In this document: positions 45,676 to 54,766 of the stretch, piece after piece
How positions within the stretch are numbered: the first letter of the stretch is position 1
Layout of the letters: the number at the start of each line of letters is the position of its first letter
Source of the DNA: Alteromonas pelagimontana
GTDB taxonomy: Bacteria > Pseudomonadota > Gammaproteobacteria > Enterobacterales > Alteromonadaceae
Direction: 5' to 3'
Assembly: GCF_002499975.2 (NCBI RefSeq)
Contig: NZ_CP052766.1
Location: 2,976,001-3,040,000 of the forward strand
DNA length: 64,000 nucleotides
The notes under the pieces: model-generated
Databases searched by the model: none
What the model saw: only the letters and a program-made list of their open reading frames with translations
Told to the model about the DNA's origin: nothing
Made by a program: the position numbers and the translations under genes

Positions 45676-46602
45676 ATGTCCGATAAAGAAGATGTAAAAA
45701 ATAAGACGATAGTTATTGTTGGCGCTTCCAGTGGCATTGGCAGAGGGGCCGCTATAGAACTGGCTAAACTCGGGGCCAATGTAGTTGTTGCTGCTCGGCG
45801 CTCCGAATTGCTCGATGAACTTGTCGAAGAAATTAAGCAGAACCAGGGTAATGCTATAGCCGTGACTGCTGATGTAAGCGAACGGGAAGACATTAGCAAA
45901 CTTGAACGAGAAGCCATTTATCATTACAACCACATTGACGTATGGATTAACAATGTAGGTGTCGGTGCTTTAGGGTATTTCTGGGACATCCCTCTAGACG
46001 TTCACGAGCGCCTGGTAGACGTTAACCTTAAAGGGCTGCTGTACGGTTCACACGTTGCGCTAAAGCATTTTATTAAGCGTAAAAAGGGAATCTTGATTAA
46101 CGTCGGCTCGGTGGATAGCGAAGTACCTGTAGCGCTGCAAAATACCTACGCGGCGACGAAATCGGCGGTACTTAGCATTAGCAGTTCGATAAGCGAAGAG
46201 TTGCGCCTCGCTGGTTATGAAGACTGTATTGATGTTGCCACTATTATGCCTTGGGCAGTGGATACACCTTGGTGGACTCATGCCGCCAATTATTCTGGCC
46301 ACGCTCCACGAATGACAAAACCAGACGATGCTAAATTAGTGGTAGACGAAATTGTAAAAGCCTGTACCGATCCAGAAGTGAAGATGCCTGTTGGAGGAAA
46401 GGCAAAAGCATCTAATCTATCTCATCACCTGTTTCCACAAATGACAAACAAAATGACCGCTTCGCTTGCGCAAAAGGAAAGTCATAAAGGCGAAAACGTA
46501 GCGGACACTACGGGGGCGTTATTTAGTCCCATGCAAGAAGGTCGCGGCGTCGACGGCGACCTTCGAGAAAGAATGGAAAAAGAAGATGAACAGGAACGTT
46601 AA
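45676..46602 (+). CDS. Short-chain dehydrogenase/reductase
   Basis: 308 residues. GASSGIGRGAAIELAKLGA, the NNVG motif, Ser in INVGSVDSEVP, and YAATKSAVL are all present. The C-terminal about 60 residues are an acidic/charged extension (EGRGVDGDLRERMEKEDEQER) typical of stress-associated SDRs of this form. AAAAAGGAG precedes the ATG. Substrate unknown. Confidence 0.9.
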   Translation: MSDKEDVKNKTIVIVGASSGIGRGAAIELAKLGANVVVAARRSELLDELVEEIKQNQGNAIAVTADVSEREDISKLEREAIYHYNHIDVWINNVGVGALGYFWDIPLDVHERLVDVNLKGLLYGSHVALKHFIKRKKGILINVGSVDSEVPVALQNTYAATKSAVLSISSSISEELRLAGYEDCIDVATIMPWAVDTPWWTHAANYSGHAPRMTKPDDAKLVVDEIVKACTDPEVKMPVGGKAKASNLSHHLFPQMTNKMTASLAQKESHKGENVADTTGALFSPMQEGRGVDGDLRERMEKEDEQER

Positions 46603-46625
46603 ACAACTGCTAAAACGTTAACGGT

Positions 46626-46670
46626 AGCCCTGCGGCAGCGGCAATATATGCAGGGCTTCTCGCTTTTTTT
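46626..46670 (+). terminator. Terminator after the SDR gene
   Basis: AGCCCTGC / GCAGGGCT with a 16-base loop, followed 4 bases later by CTTTTTTT. Confidence 0.75.
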
Positions 46671-46871
46671 CTGCAACAAAGTAAAGATAACCTTAACTAA
46701 ATCCAGCGCATGAACTGGAAGTATACGGAATATGTAAAAGCATATTGTGGTTTAATTTTTGGTTGCAACGCAGAAAACATTTTTTGCTCTAGAAGACGTG
46801 TAATAGCGGGTTTTCTATGGTGAAGAAAGTAGGTACAACACGTCCCTTTACCCTACCATTATTAGTGAAGA

Positions 46872-46982
46872 TTATCTTTCAGGATTCCCAGGCTTTTTCT
46901 GCTGGTCTTGTCTCTGACGAGAATAATCTTGCTGCTGCTCTTTATCCTGGTTTTTCTTTTGTTGATCAGATTGAGTACCCAT
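46872..46982 (-). CDS. 36-residue Gln/Lys-rich small protein
   Basis: A short open frame not obvious by length: ATG at 46982, stop TAA at 46872. A strong Shine-Dalgarno (TTTTTGGAGGACAC) sits right before the ATG. The product begins MGTQSDQQKKNQDKEQQQDY, contains many Gln, Lys, Asp and Arg, and ends KKPGNPER. It looks intrinsically disordered, like small hydrophilic stress proteins. It lies next to stress genes (SDR, MscS). Confidence 0.6.
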   Translation of the reverse strand: MGTQSDQQKKNQDKEQQQDYSRQRQDQQKKPGNPER

Positions 46983-47190
46983 GTGTCCTCCAAAAATTAA
47001 AAATTAACAACTGTTTTACAGCTCTTTAACTATAGTTCATATGAGAGAAAATAGTGCAAGATATGGAAAGAATTAATTCATATTTTTTTATCTGATGATA
47101 CTGCGACCAAATGAACCCAAATTTAATACATTGCGCAGAAAAGTCTTGCTTCCGTTAGGTTTTCTCTAATTTACGGCAATGAAGCTGGAC

Positions 47191-48870
47191 TTATAACTCT
47201 CCTTGCTCACGCCATTGCTTTACTTGCTCTTCAGCCGCTCGAGATTTATCTTCCGATAAACCGGTGTCTTTAGCCATATAGAGGGTCTGAGAAGGAAACG
47301 CAAACCCTGTACCGCTGGCATTGACCGCATCAGCAATATTAAGATTGATGCGTTCCTGAAGCTCAAGAAACTCGTTGTAATCGTTCGCGAGGATATAAGC
47401 AAACAGTTCAACGTTTAAAGAACTGCTTCCATAACCGATAAAACGCACCCTTGCCGGGTCTGGGTCAACCCGCGGATTTTCACGAAAAATATTTCTAATT
47501 TCCCGTAAAAGATACTGCAGTTGATCAGGGGTGGTTTCGTAACGAAATCCTAGCACGGCGCGTAACAGAAACTTATCCCGATGAGCGTAGTTTTCTATTT
47601 TCTGGGCAGAAAAATCGCCGTTGGGAATGACTACCAAGGTACGGTCAAGGGTGCGGATGCGGGTGGATCGCATGCCTATCTGTTCCACCGTACCCACTGT
47701 GTCGCCGACCTTGCAAAAATCCCCAACACGTACGGGCTGATCAAAAATTAATGTTAAACTTCCCACCAGATTCTCAACCGTTTTTTGCGCTCCCAACGCC
47801 ACCGCTAAACCCCCAATTCCTAATGCAGCCAAACCGGTCGTTACATCAAACCCCGCCATGTCGAGAGTGGCGATGATGGCAATAGCCACCAAAATGAATT
47901 TAACGCTGCGGCGAAAAAACAACACCGCTGAAAGTGCGCCAAACCTCGCACGACTTACCATTTTTTTCTCGGCCACGCCTGCTACCACGTCTACAAGCTG
48001 CCAGATCAGCAGTAGTAATGCCAAAGACGCCATGATTACCACGAGTTCGCTGAAATACTGACGTACAACAATAGAAATTTCTAGCTTCTCAGCGGCGGCA
48101 ACAAACAGAAGAACTGCGCCATAGAGCCGGGTAGGGGCAGAGAATGCTTTAACCAAGCCTGCCGGATAACTCGGGTATTTGCGACTGATGATTTTTCGGG
48201 CAAGAAACAGTAAAGAAGAAGTCGCTAACCGACTAATAAGATAAGCGCTTAAAGCAAGTAGAACCATTGCTATCCAGTGGCCAATGGGGACGCCGTTCCA
48301 GTTACGCTCTACCAGCACTGAGGGTAATAAATGATTTATGGTAAGCTCAATGTCCTCAATTTTCTTCGGTAGAAGGTTGAGAGTCTGAGAGGAAATACGC
48401 CAGATTACAAACGGCTCTGCCTGTGTTTGCTCAAGTAGTAGTGGCAATGTCTTTCCCGCATGGGAAATGGTGCCTATTTGCTCCATGGTGGGCGCTAAGC
48501 CATCTTCTCCCTTTCCAGTTATTTCGTCACTCATTACTGCCGTAGGCTCCACACTGCCGCCTGCATCAAGCATTATTCTTAAAGCTTGAGCCAGGGCCGC
48601 GCCGGTAGTCGCCCGTTGATTTGGAGGCAGGTTCGAAAGATCAAGATATTCAGCAGCTTTAATGTAATCTTCGTCTGCAATTGCACTGATATAGCCGGTA
48701 AACGCTCCTCGTGGTGTGCTTCGCTCCAGAGGATCCTTCACCGCACTTTCTGCCTCCGCAGCAGATTCTTCTGATGGCGTTGTGTTGGTGGGCAAACCAA
48801 GCTGTGCAAAAGTGGGGCAGGCGACAGCGAGCGAGATTGCAGTGACTAATAACCGTAGAACGTATAGCAT
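47191..48870 (-). CDS. MscS-family mechanosensitive channel with N-terminal periplasmic domain
   Basis: 559 residues: signal peptide (ending CPTFAQ), an extra about 180-residue periplasmic domain, four or five helices, and the MscS core. The pore helix and beta domain are clear: LAALGIGGLAVALGAQKTVENLVGSLTLIFDQPVRVGDFC and TVEQIGMRSTRIRTLDRTLVVIPNG. It is a large YbdG/YnaI-type relative. It opens under membrane tension on osmotic downshock. Function as a channel is inferred from the family. Confidence 0.9.
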   Translation of the reverse strand: MLYVLRLLVTAISLAVACPTFAQLGLPTNTTPSEESAAEAESAVKDPLERSTPRGAFTGYISAIADEDYIKAAEYLDLSNLPPNQRATTGAALAQALRIMLDAGGSVEPTAVMSDEITGKGEDGLAPTMEQIGTISHAGKTLPLLLEQTQAEPFVIWRISSQTLNLLPKKIEDIELTINHLLPSVLVERNWNGVPIGHWIAMVLLALSAYLISRLATSSLLFLARKIISRKYPSYPAGLVKAFSAPTRLYGAVLLFVAAAEKLEISIVVRQYFSELVVIMASLALLLLIWQLVDVVAGVAEKKMVSRARFGALSAVLFFRRSVKFILVAIAIIATLDMAGFDVTTGLAALGIGGLAVALGAQKTVENLVGSLTLIFDQPVRVGDFCKVGDTVGTVEQIGMRSTRIRTLDRTLVVIPNGDFSAQKIENYAHRDKFLLRAVLGFRYETTPDQLQYLLREIRNIFRENPRVDPDPARVRFIGYGSSSLNVELFAYILANDYNEFLELQERINLNIADAVNASGTGFAFPSQTLYMAKDTGLSEDKSRAAEEQVKQWREQGEL

Positions 48871-49172
48871 GACTGTTTAATGTCCTTAAACCTGTTGAAG
48901 CCCGATTGGAATAGTCTGCGCGAAGAATCTTGCGAATCGGTAACGTTCCTCCAACTTTCTGCGGCGCACAGGGTGCTGGAAAAGCAATCCACCGTCTGCG
49001 TCGAAAGCTTTCAGTTTTTATATCTATCTCTATTTAGTCAATATCAGCAGCAAAAGTTCATTGCTTTTGAAAGGCGGACGGGCTCGAACATCTGGTAAGA
49101 GCATGATTAAGCGACATTCCCTGTACAATAATTTATCGTCCGAAAGGCAGTACAGGCATGTTGACTCCCTTC

Positions 49173-49306
49173 GGGCGCGGCTTATTCAGTTTTTGAGCTG
49201 CGCCAATTGCGTTCGATTTAGCCCCACCAAACCTTCGAATTTGGCTTGTCAAAAAGTTGAAAAATTCTCGCGCTGAGTGAGCACACATCAAGGCGGATTA
49301 GCATTA
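49173..49306 (+). repeat. Dispersed intergenic repeat, copy 2 (full length)
   Basis: About 134 bp, close to 90 percent identical by eye to copy 3 (54429-54562) over the whole length; shared blocks include GAGCTGCGCCAATTGCGTTC and CTCGCGCTGAGTGAGCACAC. An internal pair of short arms (GCGCGGCT / AGCTGCGC) may form a hairpin. Confidence 0.85.
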
Positions 49307-49449
49307 CCCTGGCTCGAATATCGCCTCGTTATTAGGGGATGGATGGCAATTGAAGAATAAATGAATAACGGGAAGGGATTCTAATAAACGCGCTGTTATC
49401 AATATCGTTCATGTAATTTGGAAGGATTTTTAGCAGCGCAGATTTTTAT

Positions 49450-49483
49450 ATGTACCCATAGTTGTCGAAACACCTGGGTACAT
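49450..49483. repeat. Inverted repeat upstream of the RIO kinase end
   Basis: ATGTACCCA / TGGGTACAT, 9 bp with a 16-base spacer, 48 bp past the stop of the RIO kinase gene. It could be a terminator without T-run or an operator. Confidence 0.5.
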
Positions 49484-49530
49484 TTCTGTTGACTTAAAAA
49501 TGTATATATTGTTGCTAACGAAAAGGGTAG

Positions 49531-50388
49531 TTAGTCATCACTATAAGCATTGCGTATCCGCTCTAAACGTTCCTCTTCTTCTGCAAAGGCGGCTTTAATT
49601 TCTTCTAGAACGTTGTCTACGTCTGCCTCGCTCTCGTCAAATTCAAAATGACCCGTGAGGATAGAATCAGGCGTGAGTTCACCGGCTTCAAACAGCGCCC
49701 ACATTTCTTCCGCGTAGTGAGTGTGCTTTAATTCAGGGGCAAATTCGGCATAGTAGTCTGTCATGTTGCGCACATCCCGTTGCAACATGCGAAACGCGTT
49801 GTTATTGGCCGCGGCATTGACTGCCTGCGGCAAATCAATAATTACGGGGCCGTAATCATCTACCAATACGTTGAATTCAGACAAATCACCATGCACAACT
49901 CCAGCACATAGCATTAGCATGACGTACAACATGACTTGAGCATGATCTTCCAGAGCCTGTTCTCTGGACATAGAAACTTCGCTCAACCGTGGTGCCACTT
50001 CACCATTTTCAATAGTGACCAGCTCCATAAGCAGCACACCATCGTAGCAGCCAAACGGCTGCGGCACTCTAACGCCGGCTTTGGAAAGAGTGAAAAGCGC
50101 ATCTACCTCGGCATTTTGCCAGGCATCTTCTTGTTGTTTGCGGCCAAAGCTGGAACCTTTTTCCATGGCTCTGGCACGACGACTGTTTTTAACCTTACGG
50201 CCTTCCTGATATTGCACTGCTTTTTTAAAGCTGCGTTTCATCGCTTCTTTATAGACTTTGGCGCAACGGATCTCGCCTTGGCTTTCTACCACAAACACAG
50301 TGGCTTCTTTGCCACTCATAAGCTGGTAAAGCACATTATCAATTAGTCCGTCTTCGACTAAGGGTTGTAAACGCGGAGGAATTTTCAT
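49531..50388 (-). CDS. RIO-family serine/threonine kinase
   Basis: 285 residues. RIO signatures: SGKEATVFVVESQGE (nucleotide loop), AKVYKEA (Lys), catalytic HGDLSEFNVLV and the metal-binding IDLPQA. RIO kinases occur in many Gammaproteobacteria; their bacterial role is unclear, ribosome or stress signalling being possible. The C-terminus is acidic. The start could be the ATG at 50388 or a GTG at 50406; AGGAG lies too close to the GTG, so the ATG is preferred. Confidence 0.88.
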   Translation of the reverse strand: MKIPPRLQPLVEDGLIDNVLYQLMSGKEATVFVVESQGEIRCAKVYKEAMKRSFKKAVQYQEGRKVKNSRRARAMEKGSSFGRKQQEDAWQNAEVDALFTLSKAGVRVPQPFGCYDGVLLMELVTIENGEVAPRLSEVSMSREQALEDHAQVMLYVMLMLCAGVVHGDLSEFNVLVDDYGPVIIDLPQAVNAAANNNAFRMLQRDVRNMTDYYAEFAPELKHTHYAEEMWALFEAGELTPDSILTGHFEFDESEADVDNVLEEIKAAFAEEEERLERIRNAYSDD

Positions 50389-50702
50389 GGCGAGTTTATA
50401 CAGCACTCCTGATACTTTTTAAATAGCTTGTACGTTATTTACTTTGGTATGGATAAACGTGGTTTTATCCCACCTCGCTATGTTGCCTTTCCCAGCAAAA
50501 TAAAAAAAGCGATTTTTGTGTAAACTCAGAAAGAGGCGTAGGGAAATCTTTACTCTTAGACGTGTAATCCGAAGCTTTGGTTAGCTGGCCAGGGGACTCA
50601 GCTGGAGCATCCTTGCTCCAGCAGTTCGGCTAAGAAATCTGCTCTTATTATTAATAAATATTCCCGAGCTCTCCCTGAGAACCTGTTTACTATCAGGCCA
50701 CC
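50389..50702. other. Intergenic region, hairpin only
   Basis: About 314 bp; the 9-bp stem at 50601-50622 is the only structure noticed. Confidence 0.4.
50601..50622. terminator. Hairpin downstream of the phosphoketolase-like gene
   Basis: GCTGGAGCA / TGCTCCAGC with a 4-base loop, 80 bp past the stop. No T-run; a possible terminator. Confidence 0.45.
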
Positions 50703-53045
50703 TTAACCGATATCATTTTGGTTATTGAAGAGCATGCTTTTAGCAGTTTGAACAATGTGTTCTGGTGCTTGATGATTAACAGACTGCATGCCTTGTCTAT
50801 CCAATGTTCCTCCCTGATTTCTATATCCTAAAAAGGTGGTACGTTTCGGGCCTAAGTCTAATCGCCTTAATACTCCTGTCACTACATCTGCGCCTGTATG
50901 TGAAACAATGATACGTAAGTTTGAGGGGGAAATCAGCAGATCCAACGCGTCATCAGTATGGCAGTATTCCGCTTCTGCTTCGTCTCGTGGCTTGCGGAAC
51001 TTCCCCGGCTCTAATAAAGCAATAACAGAACAGGAAACCGATTGCTCACGCAGCTTTTGTGCTGCCTCAATACAGGCTTGCAGCTGATAGCCTCCGATTG
51101 CCAGCAATTGAATATCTGCATTTTTGCCTTCTGTGGCGATAAAGCAGCCATTTTTTACGGCTTCTTCTGCTTCTGCGGCAGTGGTTACCACGGGGAGCGC
51201 TTTTTTTGCGACAACCACCGCCGCGATGCGGCCATAAGTCTGATAAACGTTTTGTAAAGTGGCGACTGCTGTATTCGCATCAACAGGAAAATATACGGGG
51301 GCGACATCCGCCATTTCCGTCATCCATTTTTCGGCAAAGCCGGGGTCTTGGTGGGATTGCTCGTTCTTGCCATTTTCCCAGGTATGAGAGGTTGCAATAA
51401 TCGGTACGCTAATCCAGTTAGGCGGGCGGTTATTCAGCTTAAGATTACGGGCAAAAATTAATTCCTGACGCATTGCTCCCAGCATTTTCATCGCAAAGGC
51501 TTCATAGCTTACCACCAGCCCTACACCCTGTTTGTTAGCCAGTGCAGCGGATACCACAGCCTCTTCGTTTAACGCGGTAATAATTCCCCCATGCAATGAT
51601 TCGGTTTCTTCATTTTCAGGATTGATGACCCGATGTTTTAAATGCGCTAACGTTTTTGCCATTCGGTTGCTGGTGATCTCGTCAGGATTACCGACACGAA
51701 AGCGTACCTCCTTATTCGCTCCCAGCAATGCGGCAAACCATTTATCTATCGCAGTCATACAAGAGGCGGAATTGTCGGAATTCTCTCGTTCCGTTGCCGG
51801 AAAGGTAAGAGACCGGCGCTGGAAGCAGCGTAATTCGTGATCTTTTTCCCATACCCGACCATTCTGCTCATGATTGGTTAAGGTCTTTACACTTTTAAAT
51901 AACATGTCAGGCGCAACGTGTAATTTGCGCGTAGCCTGATGAAAAGCTGCTCTGGCATCGCTGTCATCCCGCAAACTGCTACCTAAAGGTAAGCTATGCG
52001 CAGCGTTTTCCCCGGCCGCTGGCATACCGTACCCTTTGGCTACCTCTGCAATGGCATAAGGAATTCTCACGGGATACGCGCTACCGCCTTTTTTTACGTC
52101 TTCGCTACGCTGCTTTAGATTTTTAACCATGGTTAAAATGGCAAGGGCGAAGGCAGCAGGATCGCTGCCGTCAATGATGAAAGGATCAAAGCCTTTTAAA
52201 GCGAGATGCTGTTTAAAAGATTCAGCACCGCCTTTTTGTTCCATTAGGCTGCGTTGGTCAATTCTGCGGCCGTTGGCAATCATAATCGGCATGACTAAAC
52301 CGGTATCCCATGCTCGCCACCAATGCGACGCCCAATCGCTTCCTCGTTGTTCTTCAAAGGCACCATCACTCATAAAAGTGACAAGTTCTTGTCCGGGTAA
52401 CGGCATATGAACGTACTGGAGCTCGGTGAAACCCAGGTAGCCGCCTTCAACTATGCCTCCTGCAGTGTGAACATTGACATGGCTGCCCACGCGGGATACT
52501 TGCTTGCCATCTGAACCCAGTTCGTAGCGATAAAAATCATAACAAAGCTGGCTTAACCCTTCTTCATCAGGTGAGTACAGCTGCGCTTTCTCATCGTATT
52601 GATTCCCCGTAATGGCATTCACCGCTTCGATGGCAGCCACACAGTGTCCCTGTCCCATCAGCCATGAGCGGGTTTTGCCTGAAAGCGCATTTGCCAGCAT
52701 ATAGCCTGTATATGCGGGCGCCATGTTTAGCGAGCCGCCGGTGTGCCCCTGCGCTTTTTGTTTAAATTCGTTTGAGGTTAAGGGTTCGCCATCTAGCTTT
52801 ACTTTGTTGGCGTAGGTCATATGCGCAATAAGCCACATACTAGCGCTACACACATGATCTGCAGCTTTCAATAAGGCTAAAGCATCTATAGCGTTGGTCC
52901 GGCCTTGATCGGAGCTGGCTTGAACTAAAGTCTCTATATAATCATTAACCGCACTGACAGTCTCTGCCTTATGGGTTATAACGCCGTAACCCTTCGCCCA
53001 GTCATCAAAGCTACGCTGAACCTGCTTATTTTGAGAGACATTCAT
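50703..53045 (-). CDS. Divergent phosphoketolase-like thiamine-diphosphate enzyme
   Basis: 780 residues, the length and overall layout of phosphoketolase. However, the usual GHWGTTPGLNF and GPGHGG motifs are not seen; instead GHTGGSLNM and MGQGHCVAAIEA occur, and the ThDP motif reads MSDGAFEEQRGSDWA in place of GDGEAETG. This is a distinct branch, members of which have been named xylulose 5-phosphate 3-epimerase, so the reaction is uncertain: acetyl-phosphate formation or another ThDP reaction on sugar phosphates. Its start overlaps the stop of an acetate-kinase-like gene by 4 bp, supporting acetyl-phosphate as the link. Confidence 0.8.
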   Translation of the reverse strand: MNVSQNKQVQRSFDDWAKGYGVITHKAETVSAVNDYIETLVQASSDQGRTNAIDALALLKAADHVCSASMWLIAHMTYANKVKLDGEPLTSNEFKQKAQGHTGGSLNMAPAYTGYMLANALSGKTRSWLMGQGHCVAAIEAVNAITGNQYDEKAQLYSPDEEGLSQLCYDFYRYELGSDGKQVSRVGSHVNVHTAGGIVEGGYLGFTELQYVHMPLPGQELVTFMSDGAFEEQRGSDWASHWWRAWDTGLVMPIMIANGRRIDQRSLMEQKGGAESFKQHLALKGFDPFIIDGSDPAAFALAILTMVKNLKQRSEDVKKGGSAYPVRIPYAIAEVAKGYGMPAAGENAAHSLPLGSSLRDDSDARAAFHQATRKLHVAPDMLFKSVKTLTNHEQNGRVWEKDHELRCFQRRSLTFPATERENSDNSASCMTAIDKWFAALLGANKEVRFRVGNPDEITSNRMAKTLAHLKHRVINPENEETESLHGGIITALNEEAVVSAALANKQGVGLVVSYEAFAMKMLGAMRQELIFARNLKLNNRPPNWISVPIIATSHTWENGKNEQSHQDPGFAEKWMTEMADVAPVYFPVDANTAVATLQNVYQTYGRIAAVVVAKKALPVVTTAAEAEEAVKNGCFIATEGKNADIQLLAIGGYQLQACIEAAQKLREQSVSCSVIALLEPGKFRKPRDEAEAEYCHTDDALDLLISPSNLRIIVSHTGADVVTGVLRRLDLGPKRTTFLGYRNQGGTLDRQGMQSVNHQAPEHIVQTAKSMLFNNQNDIG

Positions 53046-54151
53046 AGTAAAACCTTTTCCTTATAAGTTTTAAACTGGCTATGCATTTCGTTGCACTCCT
53101 GGTTTGGGGAAATCCAAATGTCAGTTGACGAGTTTTCGCTATGAATGGCGCACAATTCGTTTTCGGCATCATTATTTTCGCTTGAGACTACAACGCCTAA
53201 TCCAGCTATTGGCTGCAAACAGGCTTCACGAAGCGCTGGCTGATTTTCCGCAAGTCCTCCGCCGAATCCAATAGCATCAACGCCACCCATAACCGCCATG
53301 AGCGAGCCTATCGCCTGTGTCAGCCGATAGGAAAAAACAGCGATAGCAAATTTGGCAGCAGGCTCTTCACTTATCTTTAAATCGCGATAATCTCCAGACA
53401 CGCCACTTAACCCCAGCAGGCCTGCCTCGTGATTAAAAAGCTTATTTAGTTGCGCAACGGAATAATGTTCACGTTCAATTAAGTGCAATACAATATTGGG
53501 GTCTACACCTCCGCTACGGGTTGTCATGGGAACGCCATCGGTTGGGGTAAAGCCCATTGTGGTATCCAAAACCTTGCCGTCTTGCCATGCGGTAAGGGAA
53601 CTTCCGCCGCCCAACTGAATAGTGATCACCCGCGAATATTGTTTTTGCTCCTGGAGCAAACGCCATTGTGATTGGTGCGCCAAACCGTGAAAGCCATACT
53701 TTTTGATAGGCCAGCCTGAGGATAATTTTCCAGGCAGGGGATAGTGGCGGGCGTGTTCAGGCAGATCGCTGTAAAGTGCTGAATCGGAAAATACGAATTG
53801 CTGAGCATCAGGCCACCGGGCTTTTCCCTTTTCAATTAACGCCAGAGCAATGCCGTTATGCAGAGGGGCCAGGGGTTGCCAGTGTTTAATTAACGCGAGG
53901 ATTTCATCATTTACCCTAAGCGGGTTTTGTTCAACGTCTCCCATATGAACCACGCGATGCAAAATGTAATCACAGGGGGTGGAATGAGTAAGAAACGCTG
54001 TAAAATCATCTAGTAGCTTGTGCTGCTCTCCTTCCGTTGTTGTGCTGTCTTTGAGTTGACCATCTTCCCAAAGTTGCATCTCAAGAGAGCCGCTGCCGGC
54101 GTTGCACACTAAAATGCTTTCATCTGACTTTCCGCTGTTTTGGTATTGCAT
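53042..54151 (-). CDS. Divergent acetate kinase-like protein
   Basis: 369 residues, shorter than the usual about 400. Acetokinase hallmarks are present but altered: NAGSGSLEMQL replaces N-x-GSSS-x-K (the Lys is Glu), HRVVHMGD replaces HRVVHGGE, SDSALY replaces FDTAFH, while YGFHGLAHQ and MGFTPTDGVPMTTRSGGVDP are kept. The gene overlaps the phosphoketolase-like gene by 4 bp (ATGA), so it should turn acetyl-phosphate to acetate and ATP if active. The missing Lys makes activity uncertain. Confidence 0.8.
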   Translation of the reverse strand: MQYQNSGKSDESILVCNAGSGSLEMQLWEDGQLKDSTTTEGEQHKLLDDFTAFLTHSTPCDYILHRVVHMGDVEQNPLRVNDEILALIKHWQPLAPLHNGIALALIEKGKARWPDAQQFVFSDSALYSDLPEHARHYPLPGKLSSGWPIKKYGFHGLAHQSQWRLLQEQKQYSRVITIQLGGGSSLTAWQDGKVLDTTMGFTPTDGVPMTTRSGGVDPNIVLHLIEREHYSVAQLNKLFNHEAGLLGLSGVSGDYRDLKISEEPAAKFAIAVFSYRLTQAIGSLMAVMGGVDAIGFGGGLAENQPALREACLQPIAGLGVVVSSENNDAENELCAIHSENSSTDIWISPNQECNEMHSQFKTYKEKVLL

Positions 54152-54766
54152 GGCTGTCCTCTACAATCTTAGCTGAACGTACGCTTGCCACGAGCTTCGC
54201 CCATAGCATCTTTAGGGAAGCACGATTTAAACCACTTGCCCAAGGAAGAGGAATTGCTTCGAGATAAGCAGGAAAACAACGTTGGCCAGTTGAATAAAAT
54301 CGACAAATCGGCGCAGACTTGAAAGGGCATAGTACGATTGGCAACTCACCTCGCCTGGACTTCCCATTCCTGCGTTGCATCCGTTTGAGATGCCCACCCT
54401 TGCCGATAACAACGGAGCGCGGCCAGCAGGGCGCGGCTTTTTCAGCTTTTGAGCTGCGCCAATTGCGTTCGATTTAGCGCCACTAGACCTTCACGAAATT
54501 AGCTTGTCAAAAGTTGAAAAATTCTCGCGCTGAGTGAGCACAATCAAAGTGGATTAGCATTAGATAAAGCCTGCTGCAATGAATGAGTTTGAAAAGCCTA
54601 CAAGAGAACAGACAAATTTACTTTATTTTGCCGTATAACTCATGACGGTAAATAGAGGGTTCCGGGCTTGCAATACCTGGCAATGCCATGTCTATGGAAA
54701 TGTGTTCGAGCGGAACGTACCTACATGCTTTGTCTCATGATTAAAAGAGATGTAAGGCCCTTGTTC
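54152..54766. other. Intergenic region with repeat copy 3
   Basis: 615 bp upstream of the acetate-kinase-like gene, without a convincing gene. Contains the repeat at 54429-54562. Confidence 0.5.
54429..54562 (+). repeat. Dispersed intergenic repeat, copy 3 (full length)
   Basis: Aligns end to end with copy 2, with scattered substitutions and one-base indels. Same orientation as the other copies. Confidence 0.85.

Larger units (their letters stand above)
48871..49530. other. Intergenic region with repeat copy 2 and an inverted repeat
   Basis: 660 bp between two minus-strand genes. No convincing gene. Holds the repeat at 49173-49306 and the inverted repeat at 49450-49483 listed separately. 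Confidence 0.5.

Noticed and set aside
49936..50346. 136-codon open frame on the plus strand
   Set aside because: Antisense to the RIO kinase, which has clear motifs; this frame has none.
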